64,000 nt of DNA. It comes from Clusia tigrina. Taxonomy: Eukaryota > Arthropoda > Insecta > Diptera > Clusiidae. The translations under genes and the position numbers were made by a program. The stretch is from positions 83,771,995 through 83,835,994 of the forward strand of contig OV050031.1 in the NCBI GenBank assembly GCA_920105625.2, written 5' to 3'. Positions 38,304 to 51,337 of this stretch are shown in pieces. The stretch's first letter is position 1. Every line of letters starts with the position of its first letter. A model generated the notes under the pieces. That model was not told the DNA's origin, did not search any database, and saw only the letters and a list, made by a program, of their open reading frames with translations.

Positions 38304-41296
38304 CCAGCGACTGAGACGCTAACAGATGCTGCGACGCCGACTGAGACGCCGACTGAGGCAGATTGGAGTAGATATAGGCATAGAGAAAGCAGCAGACCCC
38401 TCAATCGACAGCGGCAGCGACTGAGACGTCTACAGAAACGCTGACAAAGGTTGCGACGCCGACTGAGGCAGATAGGGGTGGATATAGGCATAGAAAAGGC
38501 AGCAGACCCCCCAATCCTCAGCTGCAGCGGCTAAGACGCCTACAGAGCCGCTGACAGAGGCTGCGACGGCTACGGCGGCGACTGAGGCAGATAGGGGTAG
38601 ATATAGGCATAGAGAAGGCACCTGATCCCCCAATCGACAGTGGCAGCGACTGAGACGCCTACAGAGACGCTAACAGGGGCTGCGACGCCGACTGAGGCAG
38701 ATAGGGGTGGATATAGGCATAGAAAAGGCAGCAGACCCCCCAATCCTCAGCTGCAGCGGCTAAGACGCCTACAGAGCCGCTGACAGAGGCTGCGACGCCG
38801 ACTGAGTTGCCGACTCAGGCAGATAGGGGTAGATATAGGCATAGAGAAGGCAGCAGACCCCAATCGACAGCGGCAGTGACTGAGACGCCTACAGAGACGC
38901 TAACAGAGGCTGCGACGCCGACTGAGTTGCCGACTGAGGCAGATAGGGGTAGATATAGGCATAGAGAACGCCGCAGTCCCCTCAATCGGCAGCGGCAGCG
39001 ACTAGACTCCTTCAGAGACGCTGACAGAGGCTGCGACGCCGACTGAGGCAGATAGGGGTGGATATAGGCATAGAAAAGGCAGCAGACCCCCCAATCCTCA
39101 GCTGCAGCGGCTAAGACGCCTACAGAGCCGCTGACAGAGGCTGCGACGCCGACTGACACGCCGACTGAAGCAGATAGGGGTTGATAAAGGCATAGAGAAG
39201 GCAGCAGACCCCCCAATCTATAGCGGCAGAGACTGAGACGCCTACAGATACGCTGACAGAGGCTGCGGCGGCGACTGAGGCAGATAGGGGTAGACCCCCA
39301 TTATCGACAGCGGCAGCGACAGAGACGCCTACAGAGACGCTAACAGAGGCTGCTACGTCGACTGAGACGCCGACTCAGGTAGATAGGGGTAGACATAGGC
39401 ATAGAGAAGGCGGCAGACCCCCAAATCGACAGCGGCAGCGACTGAGACGCCTTCAGAGACGCTGACAGAGGCTGCGACGCCGACTGAGGCAGATAGGGGT
39501 AGATATAGGCATAGAGAAGGCAGCAGAACCCCCAATCGATAGTGGCAACAACTGAGACGACTACAGACACGCTGACAGAGGCTGCGACACCGACTGAGGC
39601 AGATAGGGGTAGATATAAGCATAGAGAAGGCAGCAGACACCCAATCGACAGCGGCAGCGACTGAGACGCCTTCAGAGACGCTGACAGAGGCTGCGACGCC
39701 GACTGAGACGCCAACTGAGGTAGATAGGGGTAGATATAGGCATAGAGAAGGCGGCAGACCCCCAAATCGACAGCGGCAGCGACTGAGTCGCCTTCAGAGA
39801 CGCTGACAGAGGCTGCGACGCCGACTGAGACGCCGACTGAGGCAGATCGGGGTAGACATAGGCATAGAGAAGGCAGCAGATCCCCCAATCGACAGTGGCA
39901 GCGACTGAGACGACTACAGAAACGCTGACAAAGGCTGCGTTCACCGATTGAGGCAGATAGGGGTATATATAGGCATAGAGAAGGCAGCAGACCCCCAATC
40001 GACAACGGCAGCGACTGAGACGCCTACAGAGACGCTAATAGAGGCTGCGACGCCGACTGAGACGCCGAGTTAGGCAGATAGGGGTGGATATAGGCATAGA
40101 AAAGGCAGCAGACCACCTAATCGTCAGCGGCAGCGACTAAGACGCCTACAGAGCCGCTGACAGAGGCTGCGATGCCGACTGACACGCCGACTGAGGCAGA
40201 TAGGGGTAGATAAAGGCATAGAGAAGGCATCAGACCCCCAATCGACAGCGGCAGCGACTGAGACTCGTACAGCAACGCTGACAGAGGCTGGGACGCCGAC
40301 TGAGTCAGATAGGGGTGGATATAGGCATAGAGAAGGCAACAGGCTCCAAATCGACAGCGGCAACGACTGACACGCCTACAGAGACGCTGACAGAGGCTGC
40401 GACGCCGACTGAGACGCCGACTGAGGCAGTTAGGGGTAGATATAGGCATAGAGAAGGCAGCAGACCCCTCAATCGAGAGCGGCAGCGACTGAGACGCCTT
40501 CAGAAACGCTGACAGAGGCTGCGACGCCGTCTGAGTTAGATAGGGGTATATATAGGCATAGGGAAGGCACCAGACCCCCAATCGACAGCGGCAGCGACTG
40601 AGACGACTACAAAACGCTGACAGAGGCTGCGACGCCAACTGATGCATATCGGGGTAGATATAGGCATAGAGAAGGCAGCAGACCCCCAATCGACAGCGGC
40701 AGCGACTGAGACGCCTACAGAAACGCTGACAAAGGCTGCGGCGCCGACTGAGACGCCAACTGAGGCAGATAGGGGTAGATATAGGCACAGAGAAGGCAGC
40801 AAATCCCCCAATCGACAGTGGCAGCGACTGAGACGACTACAGAAACGATGACAGAGGCTGCGACGCCGACTGAGACGCCGACTGATGCAGATAGGGGTAG
40901 AAATAGGCATAGAGAAGGCAGCAGACCCCCCAATCGACAGCGGCAGCGACTGAGACGCCTACAGATAGGATGACAGTGGCTGCAACGCCGACTGACACGC
41001 CGACTGAGGCAGATTGGGGTAGATATAGGCATAGATAAGGCAGCAGACCCCCCAATCGACAGCGGCAGCGACTGAGATGCCTACAGATACGATGACAGAG
41101 GCTGCGACGCCGACTGAGACGCCGACTGAGGCAGATAGTGGTGGATATAAGCATAGAGAAAGTAGAAAACTCCTCAATCGCCAGCGGCAGTGACTGAGAC
41201 GCCTAGAGAGATGCTGACAGAGGCTGCGACGCCGACGGAGGCAGATAGGGGTAGAGATAGCCATAGAGAAGGCAGCAGACCCCCCAATCGACAGCT
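38304..41296. repeat. 2,993-bp higher-order repeat, copy 2
   Basis: Second copy of 35,311-38,303, with landmark at 39,241-39,327. It is followed by about 68 bp of a third copy (to about 41,364), after which the sequence switches to catagaaaaggcagcag and a cctcagctgcagcgg monomer. Four of the seven differences from copy 1 fall in one monomer (about 40,977-41,014), which looks like patchy replacement rather than independent point mutation. Confidence 0.9.
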
Positions 41297-43940
41297 CCAG
41301 CGACTGAGACGCTAACAGATGCTGCGACGCCGACTGAGACGCCGACTGAGGCAGATTGGAGTAGATATAGGCATAGAAAAGGCAGCAGACCCCCCAATCC
41401 TCAGCTGCAGCGGCTAAGACGCCTACAGAGCCGCTGACAGAGGCTGCGATGGCTACGGCGGCGACTGAGGCAGATAGGGGTAGATATAGGCATAGAGAAG
41501 GCAGCTGATCCCCCAATCGACAGTGGCAGCGACTGAGACGCCTACAGAGACGCTAACAGGGGCTGCGACGCCGACTGAGTTGCCTACTCAGGCAGATAGG
41601 GGTAGATATAGGCATAGAGAAGGCAGCAGACCCCAATCGACAGTGGCAGCGACTGAGACGCCTACAGAGACGCTAACAGAGCTGCGACGCCGACTGAGTT
41701 GCTTACTCAGGCAGATAGGGGTAGATATAGGCATAGAGAAGGCAGCAGACCCCAATCGCCAGCGGCAGCGACTGAGACGCCTACAGAGACGCTAACAGAG
41801 GCTGCGACGCCGACTGAGTTGCCGACTGAGGCAGATAGGGGTAGATATAGGCATAGAGAAGGCCGCAGTCCCCTCAATAGGCAGCGGCAGCGACTGAGAC
41901 TCCTTCAGAGACGCTGACAGAGGCTGCGACGCCGACTGAGGCAGATAGGGGTAGATATAGGCATAGAGAAGGCAGCAGAACCCCCAATCGATAGTGGCAA
42001 CAACTGAGACGACTACAGAAACGCTGACAGAGGCAGCGACACCGACTGAGGCAGATAGGGGTAGATATAGGCATAGAGAAGGCGGCAGACCCCCAAATCG
42101 ACAGCGGCAGCGACTGAGACGCCTACAGAGCCGCTGACAGAGGCTGCGACGCCGACTGACACGCCGACTGAAGCAGATAGGGGTTGATAAAGGCATAGAG
42201 AAGGCAGCAGACCCCCCAATCTATAGCGGCAGCGACTGAGACGCCTACAGATACGCTGACAGAGGCTGCGGCGGCGACTGAGGCATATAGGGGTAGACCC
42301 CATTATCGACAGCGGCAGCGACTGAGACGCCTACAGAGACGCTAACAGAGGCTGCGACGCCGACTGAGACGCCGACTCAGGTAGATAGGGTTAGACATAG
42401 GCATAGAGAAGGCGGCAGACAACCAAATCGACAGCGGCAGCGACTGAGACGCCTTCAAGGACGCTGACAGAGGCTGCGACGCCGACTGAGGCAGATAGGG
42501 GTAGATATAGGCATAGAGAAGGCAGCAGAACCCCCAATCGATAGTGGCAACAACTGAGACGACTACAGAAACGCTGACAGAGGCTGCGACACCGACTGAG
42601 GCAGATAGGGGTAGATATAGGCATAGAGAAGGCAGCAGACACCCAATCGACAGCGGCAGCGACTGACACGCCTTCAGAGACGCTGACAGAGGCTGCGACG
42701 CCAACTGAGACGCCAACTGAGGTAGATAGGGGTAGATATAGGCATAGAGAAGGCGGCAGACCCCCAAATCGACAGCGGCAGCGACTGAGTCGCCTTCAGA
42801 GACGCTGACAGAGGCTGCGACGCCGACTGAGGCAGATATGGGTAGACATAGGCATAGAGAAGGCAGCAGATCCCCCAATCGACAGTGGCAGCGACTGAGA
42901 CGACTACAGAAACGCTGACAAAGGCTGCGTTCACCGATTGAGGCAGATAGGGGTATATATAGGCATAGAGAAGGCAGCAGACCCCCAATCGACAACGGCA
43001 GCGACTGAGACGCCTACAGAGACGCTAACAGAGGCTGCGACGCCGACTGAGACACCGACTGAGGCAGATAGGGGTGGATATAGGCATAGAAAAGGCAGCA
43101 GACCACCTAATCGTCAGCGGCAGCGGCTAAGACCCCTACAGAGCCGCTGACAGAGGCTGCGACGCCGATTGAGTTGCCGACTCAGGCAGATAGCGGTAGA
43201 TATAGGCATAGAGAAGGCAGCAGACCCCAATCGACAGCGGCAGCGACTGATACGCCTTCAGAGACGCTGACAGAGGCTGCGACGCCGGCTGAGTCGCCGA
43301 CTGAGGCAGATAGAGGTAGATATACTCATAGAGAAGGCAGTTGATCCCCAATCGACAGTGGCAGCGACGGAGACGCCTACATAGACGCTAACAGAGGCTG
43401 CGACGCCGACTGAGTTGCCGACTCAGGCAGATAGGGGTAGATATAGGCATAGAGAAGGCAGCAGACCCCAATCGACAGCGGCAGCGACTGAGACGCCTTC
43501 AGAGACGCTGACAGAGGCTGCGACGCCGACTGAGACGCCGACTGAGGAGTATAGGGATAGATATAGGCATATAGAAGGCAGCATACCCCCCAATCGACAG
43601 CGGCAGCGACTCAGACGCCTACAGATACGATGCCAGAGGCTGCGACGCAGACTGAGACGCCGACTGAATCAGATAGGGGTAGACATAGGCATAGAGAAGG
43701 CAGCTGACCCTCCAATCGACAGCGACTGAGATGCCTACAGAGACCCTAACAGAGGCTGCGACGCCGACTGATGCAGATAGGGGTAGATATAGGCATAGAG
43801 AAGGCAGCAGACCCTCCAATCGACAGCGGCAACTACTAAGACTCCTACAGAGACGCTAACAGAGGCTGCGACGCCGACTGACGAAGATAGGGGTAGATAT
43901 AGGCATAGGGAAGGCAGCAGACCCCTCAATCGACAGCGGC
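41297..43940. repeat. Right-type block with one landmark monomer
   Basis: Right-type monomers: a gttgcc triplet at 41.53-41.86 kb in which one monomer lost a G (acagagctgcg near 41,680, breaking the 40-codon phase), landmark at 42,244-42,329, gcgttcaccgattgagg near 42,927, then less regular monomers with single-base changes (gaccctaacag, gatgccagagg, gacgaagatag) from 43.1 kb on. No gene was seen. Confidence 0.75.
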
Positions 43941-45330
43941 AGCGACTGAGACGCCTACAGAGGCGCTGACAGAGGCTGTGACGTCGACTGAGACGCCGAC
44001 TGAGAGACGCTGACAGAGGTTGCGACGCCGACTGAGACGCCGCCTGAGGCATATATTGATAGATATTAGCATAGAGAAGGCAGCAGACCCCCCAATCGAC
44101 AACGGCAGCGACTGAGACGCCTACAGAGACGCTGTCAGAGGCTGCGACGCCGACTGAGGCAGACAGGGGTAGATATAGGCATAGAGATGGCAGCAGACCC
44201 CCCAATCGACAGCGGCAACGACTGAGACGCCTACAGAGACGCAGACTGAGACTCCGACTGAGAGACGCTGACAGAGGTTGCGACGCCGACTGAGTCGCCG
44301 ACTGAGGCAGATAGGGGTAGATAAAGGCATAAAGAAGGCAGCAGACCCCCCAATCAACAGCGGCAGCGACTGAGACGCCTACAGAAACGCTGACAGAGGC
44401 GGCGACGCCGACTGAGGCAGATAGGGGTATATATAGGCATAGAGATGGCAGCAGACCCCCCAATCGACAGCGGCAGCGTCTGAGATGCCTACAGAGACGC
44501 TGACAGAGGCTGCGGCGCCGACTGAGACGCCGACTGAGGCAGATAGGGGTAGATATAGGCATATAGAAGGCAGCAGACCCCCCCAAAAGACAGCGGCAAC
44601 GACTGAGACGTCTACATATACGATGACAGCGGCTGCGACGCCGACTGAGACGCCAACTTATTCAGATAGGGGTAGATATAGGCATAGAGAAGGCAGCAGA
44701 CCCCCCAATGGACAGCGGCAGCGACTGAGACGCCTACAGAGACGCTGACAGAGGCTGCGACGCCGACTGAAACGCCGACTCAGGCAGATAGGGGTAGATA
44801 TAGGCATAGAGAAGGCAGCAGACCCCCCCAATCTTCAGCGGCAACGACTGAGGCGCCTACAGAGACGCCAACTGAGACGCCGACTGAGGCAGATAGGGGT
44901 ATAGATATAGGCATAGAGAAGGCAGCAGACCCCCCAATCGACAGGGGCAGCTACTGAGAAGCCTACAGAGACGCTGACAGAGGATGCGACGCCGACTAAT
45001 ACGATGACTGAGGCAGACAGCGGTAGATATAGGCATAAAAAAGGCAGCAGACCCCCCAATCAACAGCGGCAGCGACTGAGACGCCTACAGAAACGCTGAC
45101 AGAGGCTGCGACACCGACTGAGGCAGATAGGGGTAGATATAGACATAGAGAAGGCAGCTGGCCCCCCAATCGACAGCGGCAGCGACTGAGACGCCTAGAG
45201 AAACGCTGACAGAGGCTGCGACGCCGACTTAGACGCCGACTGAGGTAGATAGGGGTATAGGTATAGGCATAGAGAAGGCAGCAGACCCCCCAATCGACAG
45301 GGGCAGCGACTGAGAAGCCTACAGAGACGC
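43941..45330. repeat. Diverged third monomer group, copy 1
   Basis: These monomers differ most from the consensus. Markers are gccgcctgaggcatatattgatag (about 44,039), gactgagagacgctgac, gacgcagactgagactcc, ggggtatagatatagg, caggggcagc with gagaagcc, gactaatacgatgactg and cataaaaaagg. None occurs to the left of 43.9 kb. The group recurs at 50.2-51.1, 51.34-52.66, 55.25-56.06 and 62.76-63.39 kb. The stretch 44,034-44,657 aligns with 51,370-51,993 at offset 7,336. Confidence 0.78.
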
Positions 45331-46204
45331 TGACAGAGGCTGCGACGCCGACTGAGACGCCGACTGAGGCAGTTAGGGGTAGATATAGGCATAGAGAAGG
45401 CAGCAGACCCCTCAATCGACAGCGGCAGCGACTGAGACGCCTTCAGAAACGCTGACAGAGGCTGCGACGCCGTCTGAGGCAGATAGGGGTAGATATAGGC
45501 ATAGGGAAGGCACCAGACACCCAATCGACAGCGGCAGCGACTGAGACGACTACAAAACGCTGACAGAGGCTGCGACGCCAACTGAGGCAGATCGGGGTAG
45601 ATATAGGCATAGAGAAGGCAGCAGACCCCCAATCGACAGCGGCAGCGACTGAGACGCCTACAGAAACGCTGACAAAGGCTGCGGCGCCGACTGAGACGCC
45701 GACTGAGGCAGATAGGGGTAGATATAGGCACCGAGAAGGCAGCAAATCCCCCAATCGACAGTGGCAGCGACTGAGACGACTACAGAAACGATGACAGAGG
45801 CTGCGACGCCGACTGAGACGCCGACTGATGCAGATAGGGGTAGAAATAGGCATAGAGAAGGCAGCAGATCCCCCAATCGACAGCGGCAGCGACTGAGACG
45901 CCTACAGATAGGATGACAGAGGCTGCGACGCCGACTGAGACGCCGACTGAGGCAGATAGGGGTGGATATAGGCATAGATAAGGCAGCAGACCCCCCAATC
46001 GACAGCGGCAGCGACTGAGATGCCTACAGATACGATGACAGAGGCTGCGACGCCGACTGAGACGCCGACTGAGGCAGATAGTGGTGGATATATTCATAGA
46101 GAAAGCAGAAAAGCCCTCAATCGACAGCGGCAGTGACTGAGACGCCTAGAGAGATGCTGACAGAGGCTGCGACGCCGACGGAGGCAGATAGGGGTAGAGA
46201 TAGC
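45331..46204. repeat. Right-type monomers between third-group and 1,958-bp block
   Basis: Monomers with gttagggg, gccttcagaaacg, cgtctgaggcag, agggaaggcaccag and gacaaaggctgcggcg, in the same order as 51.06-51.33, 52.69-53.2 and 56.06-56.6 kb. This run links the third monomer group to the gctccag-type start of the next higher-order unit. No gene was seen. Confidence 0.72.
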
Positions 46205-48025
46205 CATAGAGAAGGCAGCAGACCCCCCAATCGACAGCTCCAGCGACTGAGACGCTAACAGATGCTGCGACGCCGACTGAGACGCCGACTGAGGCAGATT
46301 GGAGTAGATATAGGCATAGAGAAAGCAGCAGACCCCTCAATCGACAGCGGCAGCGACTGAGACGTCTACAGAAACGCTGACAAAGGTTGCGACGCCGACT
46401 GAGGCAGATAGGGGTGGATATAGGCATAGAAAAGGCAGCAGACCCCCCAATCCTCAGCTGCAGCGGCTAAGACGCCTACAGAGCCGCTGACAGAAGCTGC
46501 GACGGCTACGGCGGCGACTGAGGCAGATAGGGGTAGATATAGGCATAGAGAAGGCAGCTGATCCCCCAATCGACAGTGGCAGCGACTGAGACGCATACAG
46601 AGACGCTAACAGGGGCTGCGACGCCGACTGAGTTGCCTACTCAGGCAGATAGGGGTAGATATAGGCATAGAGAAGGCAGCAGACCCCAATCGACAGTGGC
46701 AGCGACTGAGACGCCTACAGAGACGCTAACAGAGGCTGCGACGCCGACTGAGTTGCTTACTCAGGCAGATAGGGGTAGATATAGGCATAGAGAAGGCAGC
46801 AGACCCCAATCGACAGCGGCAGCGACTGAGACGCCTACAGAGGCGCTAACAGAGGCTGCGACGCCGACTGAGTTGCCCACTGAGGCAGATAGGGGTAGAT
46901 ATAGGCATAGAGAAGGCCGCAGTCCCCTCAATCGGCAGCGGCAGCGACTGAGACTCCTTCAGAGACGCTGACAGAGGCTGCGACGCCGACTGAGGAATAT
47001 AGGGGTGGATATAGGCATAGAAAAGGCAGCAGACCCCCCAATCCTCAGCTGCAGCGGCTAAGACGCCTACAGAGCCGCTGACAGAGGCTGCGACGCCGAC
47101 TGACACGCCGACTGAAGCAGATAGGGGTTGATAAAGGCATAGAGAAGGCAGCAGACCCCCCAATCTATAGCGGCAGCGACTGAGACGCCTACAGATACGC
47201 TGACAGAGGCTGCGGCGGCGACTGAGGCATATAGGGGTAGACCCCATTATCGACAGCGGCAGCGACTGAGACGCCTACAGAGACGCTAACAGAGGCTGCG
47301 ACGCCGACTGAGACGCCGACTCAGGTAGATAGGGGTAGACATACGCATAGAGAAGGCGGCAGACCCCCAAATCGACAGCGGCAGCGACTGAGACGCCTTC
47401 AGAGACGCTGACAGAGGCTGCGACGCCGACTGAGGCAGATAGGGGTAGATATAGGCATAGAGAAGGCAGCAGAACCCCCAATCGATAGTGGCAACAACTG
47501 AGACGACTACAGAAACGCTGACAGAGGCTGCGACACCGACTGAGGCAGATAGGGGTAGATATAGGCATAGAGAAGGCAGCAGACACCCAATCGACAGCGG
47601 CAGCGACTGAGACGCCTTCAGAGACGCTGACAGAGGCTGCGACGACAACTGAGACGCCAACTGAGGTAGATAGGGGTAGATATAGGCATAGAGAAGGCGG
47701 CAGACCCCCAAATCGACAGCGGCAGCGACTGAGTCGCCTTCAGAGACGCTGATAGAGGCTGCGACGCCGACTGAGACGCCGACTGAGGCAGATAGGGGTA
47801 GACATAGGCATAGAGAAGGCAGCAGATCCCCCAATCGACAGTGGCAGCGACTGAGACCACTACAGAAACGCTGACAAAGGCTGCGTTCACCGATTGAGGC
47901 AGATTGGGGTATATATAGGCATAGAGAAGGCAGCAGACCCCCAATCGACAACGGCAGTGACTGAGACGCCTACAGAGACGCTAACAGAGGCTGCGACGCC
48001 TACTGAGACGCCGACTGAGGCAGAT
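46205..48025. repeat. 1,821-bp higher-order block, copy 1 (offset 1,958)
   Basis: Aligned with 48,163-49,983 at offset 1,958. Its left edge is set by c46,204 against g48,162 and its right edge by t48,026 against a49,984. Within 1,821 bp I noticed one substitution, c47,302 to g49,260. The block contains a three-monomer gttgcc group, the landmark (47,188-47,273) and gcgttcaccgattgagg. Confidence 0.92.
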
Positions 48026-48162
48026 TGGAGTAGATATAGGCATAGAGAAAGCAGCAGACCCCTCAATCGACAGCGGCAGCGACTGAGTCGCCTTCAGAGA
48101 CGCTGATAGAGGCTGCGACGCCGACTGAGACGCCGACTGAGGCAGATAGGGGTAGACATAGG
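48026..48162. repeat. 137-bp mosaic linker between two block copies
   Basis: This stretch separates two near-identical 1,821-bp blocks. It is itself a chimera: the first half (ttggagtagatatagg to cagcgactgag) matches the interior of the block near 46,292-46,356, and the second half (tcgccttcagagacgctgat to ggcatagagaagg) matches near 47,734-47,826. The duplication therefore involved at least two template changes, not one simple unequal crossover. Confidence 0.75.
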
Positions 48163-49983
48163 CATAGAGAAGGCAGCAGACCCCCCAATCGACAGCTCCA
48201 GCGACTGAGACGCTAACAGATGCTGCGACGCCGACTGAGACGCCGACTGAGGCAGATTGGAGTAGATATAGGCATAGAGAAAGCAGCAGACCCCTCAATC
48301 GACAGCGGCAGCGACTGAGACGTCTACAGAAACGCTGACAAAGGTTGCGACGCCGACTGAGGCAGATAGGGGTGGATATAGGCATAGAAAAGGCAGCAGA
48401 CCCCCCAATCCTCAGCTGCAGCGGCTAAGACGCCTACAGAGCCGCTGACAGAAGCTGCGACGGCTACGGCGGCGACTGAGGCAGATAGGGGTAGATATAG
48501 GCATAGAGAAGGCAGCTGATCCCCCAATCGACAGTGGCAGCGACTGAGACGCATACAGAGACGCTAACAGGGGCTGCGACGCCGACTGAGTTGCCTACTC
48601 AGGCAGATAGGGGTAGATATAGGCATAGAGAAGGCAGCAGACCCCAATCGACAGTGGCAGCGACTGAGACGCCTACAGAGACGCTAACAGAGGCTGCGAC
48701 GCCGACTGAGTTGCTTACTCAGGCAGATAGGGGTAGATATAGGCATAGAGAAGGCAGCAGACCCCAATCGACAGCGGCAGCGACTGAGACGCCTACAGAG
48801 GCGCTAACAGAGGCTGCGACGCCGACTGAGTTGCCCACTGAGGCAGATAGGGGTAGATATAGGCATAGAGAAGGCCGCAGTCCCCTCAATCGGCAGCGGC
48901 AGCGACTGAGACTCCTTCAGAGACGCTGACAGAGGCTGCGACGCCGACTGAGGAATATAGGGGTGGATATAGGCATAGAAAAGGCAGCAGACCCCCCAAT
49001 CCTCAGCTGCAGCGGCTAAGACGCCTACAGAGCCGCTGACAGAGGCTGCGACGCCGACTGACACGCCGACTGAAGCAGATAGGGGTTGATAAAGGCATAG
49101 AGAAGGCAGCAGACCCCCCAATCTATAGCGGCAGCGACTGAGACGCCTACAGATACGCTGACAGAGGCTGCGGCGGCGACTGAGGCATATAGGGGTAGAC
49201 CCCATTATCGACAGCGGCAGCGACTGAGACGCCTACAGAGACGCTAACAGAGGCTGCGAGGCCGACTGAGACGCCGACTCAGGTAGATAGGGGTAGACAT
49301 ACGCATAGAGAAGGCGGCAGACCCCCAAATCGACAGCGGCAGCGACTGAGACGCCTTCAGAGACGCTGACAGAGGCTGCGACGCCGACTGAGGCAGATAG
49401 GGGTAGATATAGGCATAGAGAAGGCAGCAGAACCCCCAATCGATAGTGGCAACAACTGAGACGACTACAGAAACGCTGACAGAGGCTGCGACACCGACTG
49501 AGGCAGATAGGGGTAGATATAGGCATAGAGAAGGCAGCAGACACCCAATCGACAGCGGCAGCGACTGAGACGCCTTCAGAGACGCTGACAGAGGCTGCGA
49601 CGACAACTGAGACGCCAACTGAGGTAGATAGGGGTAGATATAGGCATAGAGAAGGCGGCAGACCCCCAAATCGACAGCGGCAGCGACTGAGTCGCCTTCA
49701 GAGACGCTGATAGAGGCTGCGACGCCGACTGAGACGCCGACTGAGGCAGATAGGGGTAGACATAGGCATAGAGAAGGCAGCAGATCCCCCAATCGACAGT
49801 GGCAGCGACTGAGACCACTACAGAAACGCTGACAAAGGCTGCGTTCACCGATTGAGGCAGATTGGGGTATATATAGGCATAGAGAAGGCAGCAGACCCCC
49901 AATCGACAACGGCAGTGACTGAGACGCCTACAGAGACGCTAACAGAGGCTGCGACGCCTACTGAGACGCCGACTGAGGCAGAT
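48163..49983. repeat. 1,821-bp higher-order block, copy 2
   Basis: Second copy of 46,205-48,025, with its landmark monomer at 49,146-49,231. It ends where the sequence changes from the block's cagattggag to cagataggggtggatacaagcatgg, which starts a different monomer group. Confidence 0.92.
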
Positions 49984-51337
49984 AGGGGTGGATACAAGCA
50001 TGGAGAAGGCAGAAGACCCCCAATCGACAGCTGCAGCGACTGAGACGCCTACAGAGATGCTGACAGGGGCTGCGATGCCGACTGAGGCAGATAGGGGTAG
50101 ATATAGGCATGGAGAAGGTAGCAGATCCACCAATCGACAGCAGCAACGACTGAGACGCCTACAGAGACGCTGACAGAGGCTGCGACGCCGACTGAGACGC
50201 TGACTGAGACGCCGACTGAAGCAGATAGGGGTAGATATAGGCATAGAGAAGGCAGCAGATCCCCACCCCCTAATCGACATCGGCAGCGACTGAGACGCCT
50301 ACAGAGACGCTGACAGAGGCTGCGACGCCGACTGAGACGCCCACTTATTCAGATAGGGGTAGATATAGGCATAGAGAAGGCAGCAGACCCCCCAATTTAC
50401 AGCGGCAGCGACTGAGACGCCTACAGAGACGCTGAGAGAGGCTGCGACGCCGACTGAAACGCCGACTCAGGCAGATAGGGGTAGATATAGGCATAGAGAA
50501 GGCAGCAGACCCCCCCAATCTACAGCGGCAACGACTGAGGCGCCTACAGAGACGCCAACTGAGACGCCAACTGAGACGCTGACTGAGGCAGATAGGGGTA
50601 TAGATATAGGCATAGAGAAGGCAGCAGACCCCCCAATCGACAGGGGCAGCGACTGAGAAGCCTACAGAGACGCTGACAGAGGATGCGACGCCGACTAATA
50701 CGATGACTGAGGCAGACAGCGGTAGATATAGGCATAAAAAAGGCAGCAGACCCCCCAATCAACAGCGGCAGCGACTGAGACGCCTACAGAAACGCTGACA
50801 GAGGCTGCGACACCGACTGAGGCAGATAGGGGTAGATATAGACATAGAGAAGGCAGCTGGCCCCCCAATCGACAGCGGCAGCGACTGAGACGCCTAGAGA
50901 AACGCTGACAGAGGCTGCGACGCCGACTCAGACGCCGACTGAGGTAGATAGGGGTATAGATATAGGCATAGAGAAGGCAGCAGACCCCCCAATCGACAGG
51001 GGCAGCGACTGAGAAGCCTACAGAGACGCTGACAGAGGCTGCGACGCCGACTGAGACGCCGACTGAGGCAGTTAGGGGTAGATATAGGCATAGAGAAAGC
51101 AGCAGACCCCTCAATCGACAGCGGCAGCGACTGAGACGCCTTCAGAAACGCTGACAGAGGCTGCGACGCCGTCTGAGGCAGATAGGGGTAGATATAGGCA
51201 TAGGGAAGGCACCAGACCCCCAATCGACAGCGGCAGCGACTGAGACGACTACAAAACGCTGACAGAGGCTGCGACGCCAACTGAGGCAGATCGGGGTAGA
51301 TATAGGCATAGAGAAGGCAGCAGACCCCCAATCGACT
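49984..51337. repeat. Third-group monomers, copy 2, then right-type run
   Basis: Opens with a ggatacaagcatggagaaggcag monomer also seen at 55,249 and 63,400. It continues with the third-group markers ggggtatagatatagg, caggggcagc with gagaagcc, gactaatacgatgactg and cataaaaaagg, then a right-type run like 45.33-45.6 kb. It ends at a junction near 51,333-51,340, where cccccaatcgac joins tgagagacgctgac. No gene was seen. Confidence 0.73.

Noticed and set aside
44034..44657. Foreign sequence at the most diverged monomers (catatattgatagatatt)
   Set aside because: The stretch still aligns with the monomer along its length, having only substitutions and small indels, and it has four sister copies.
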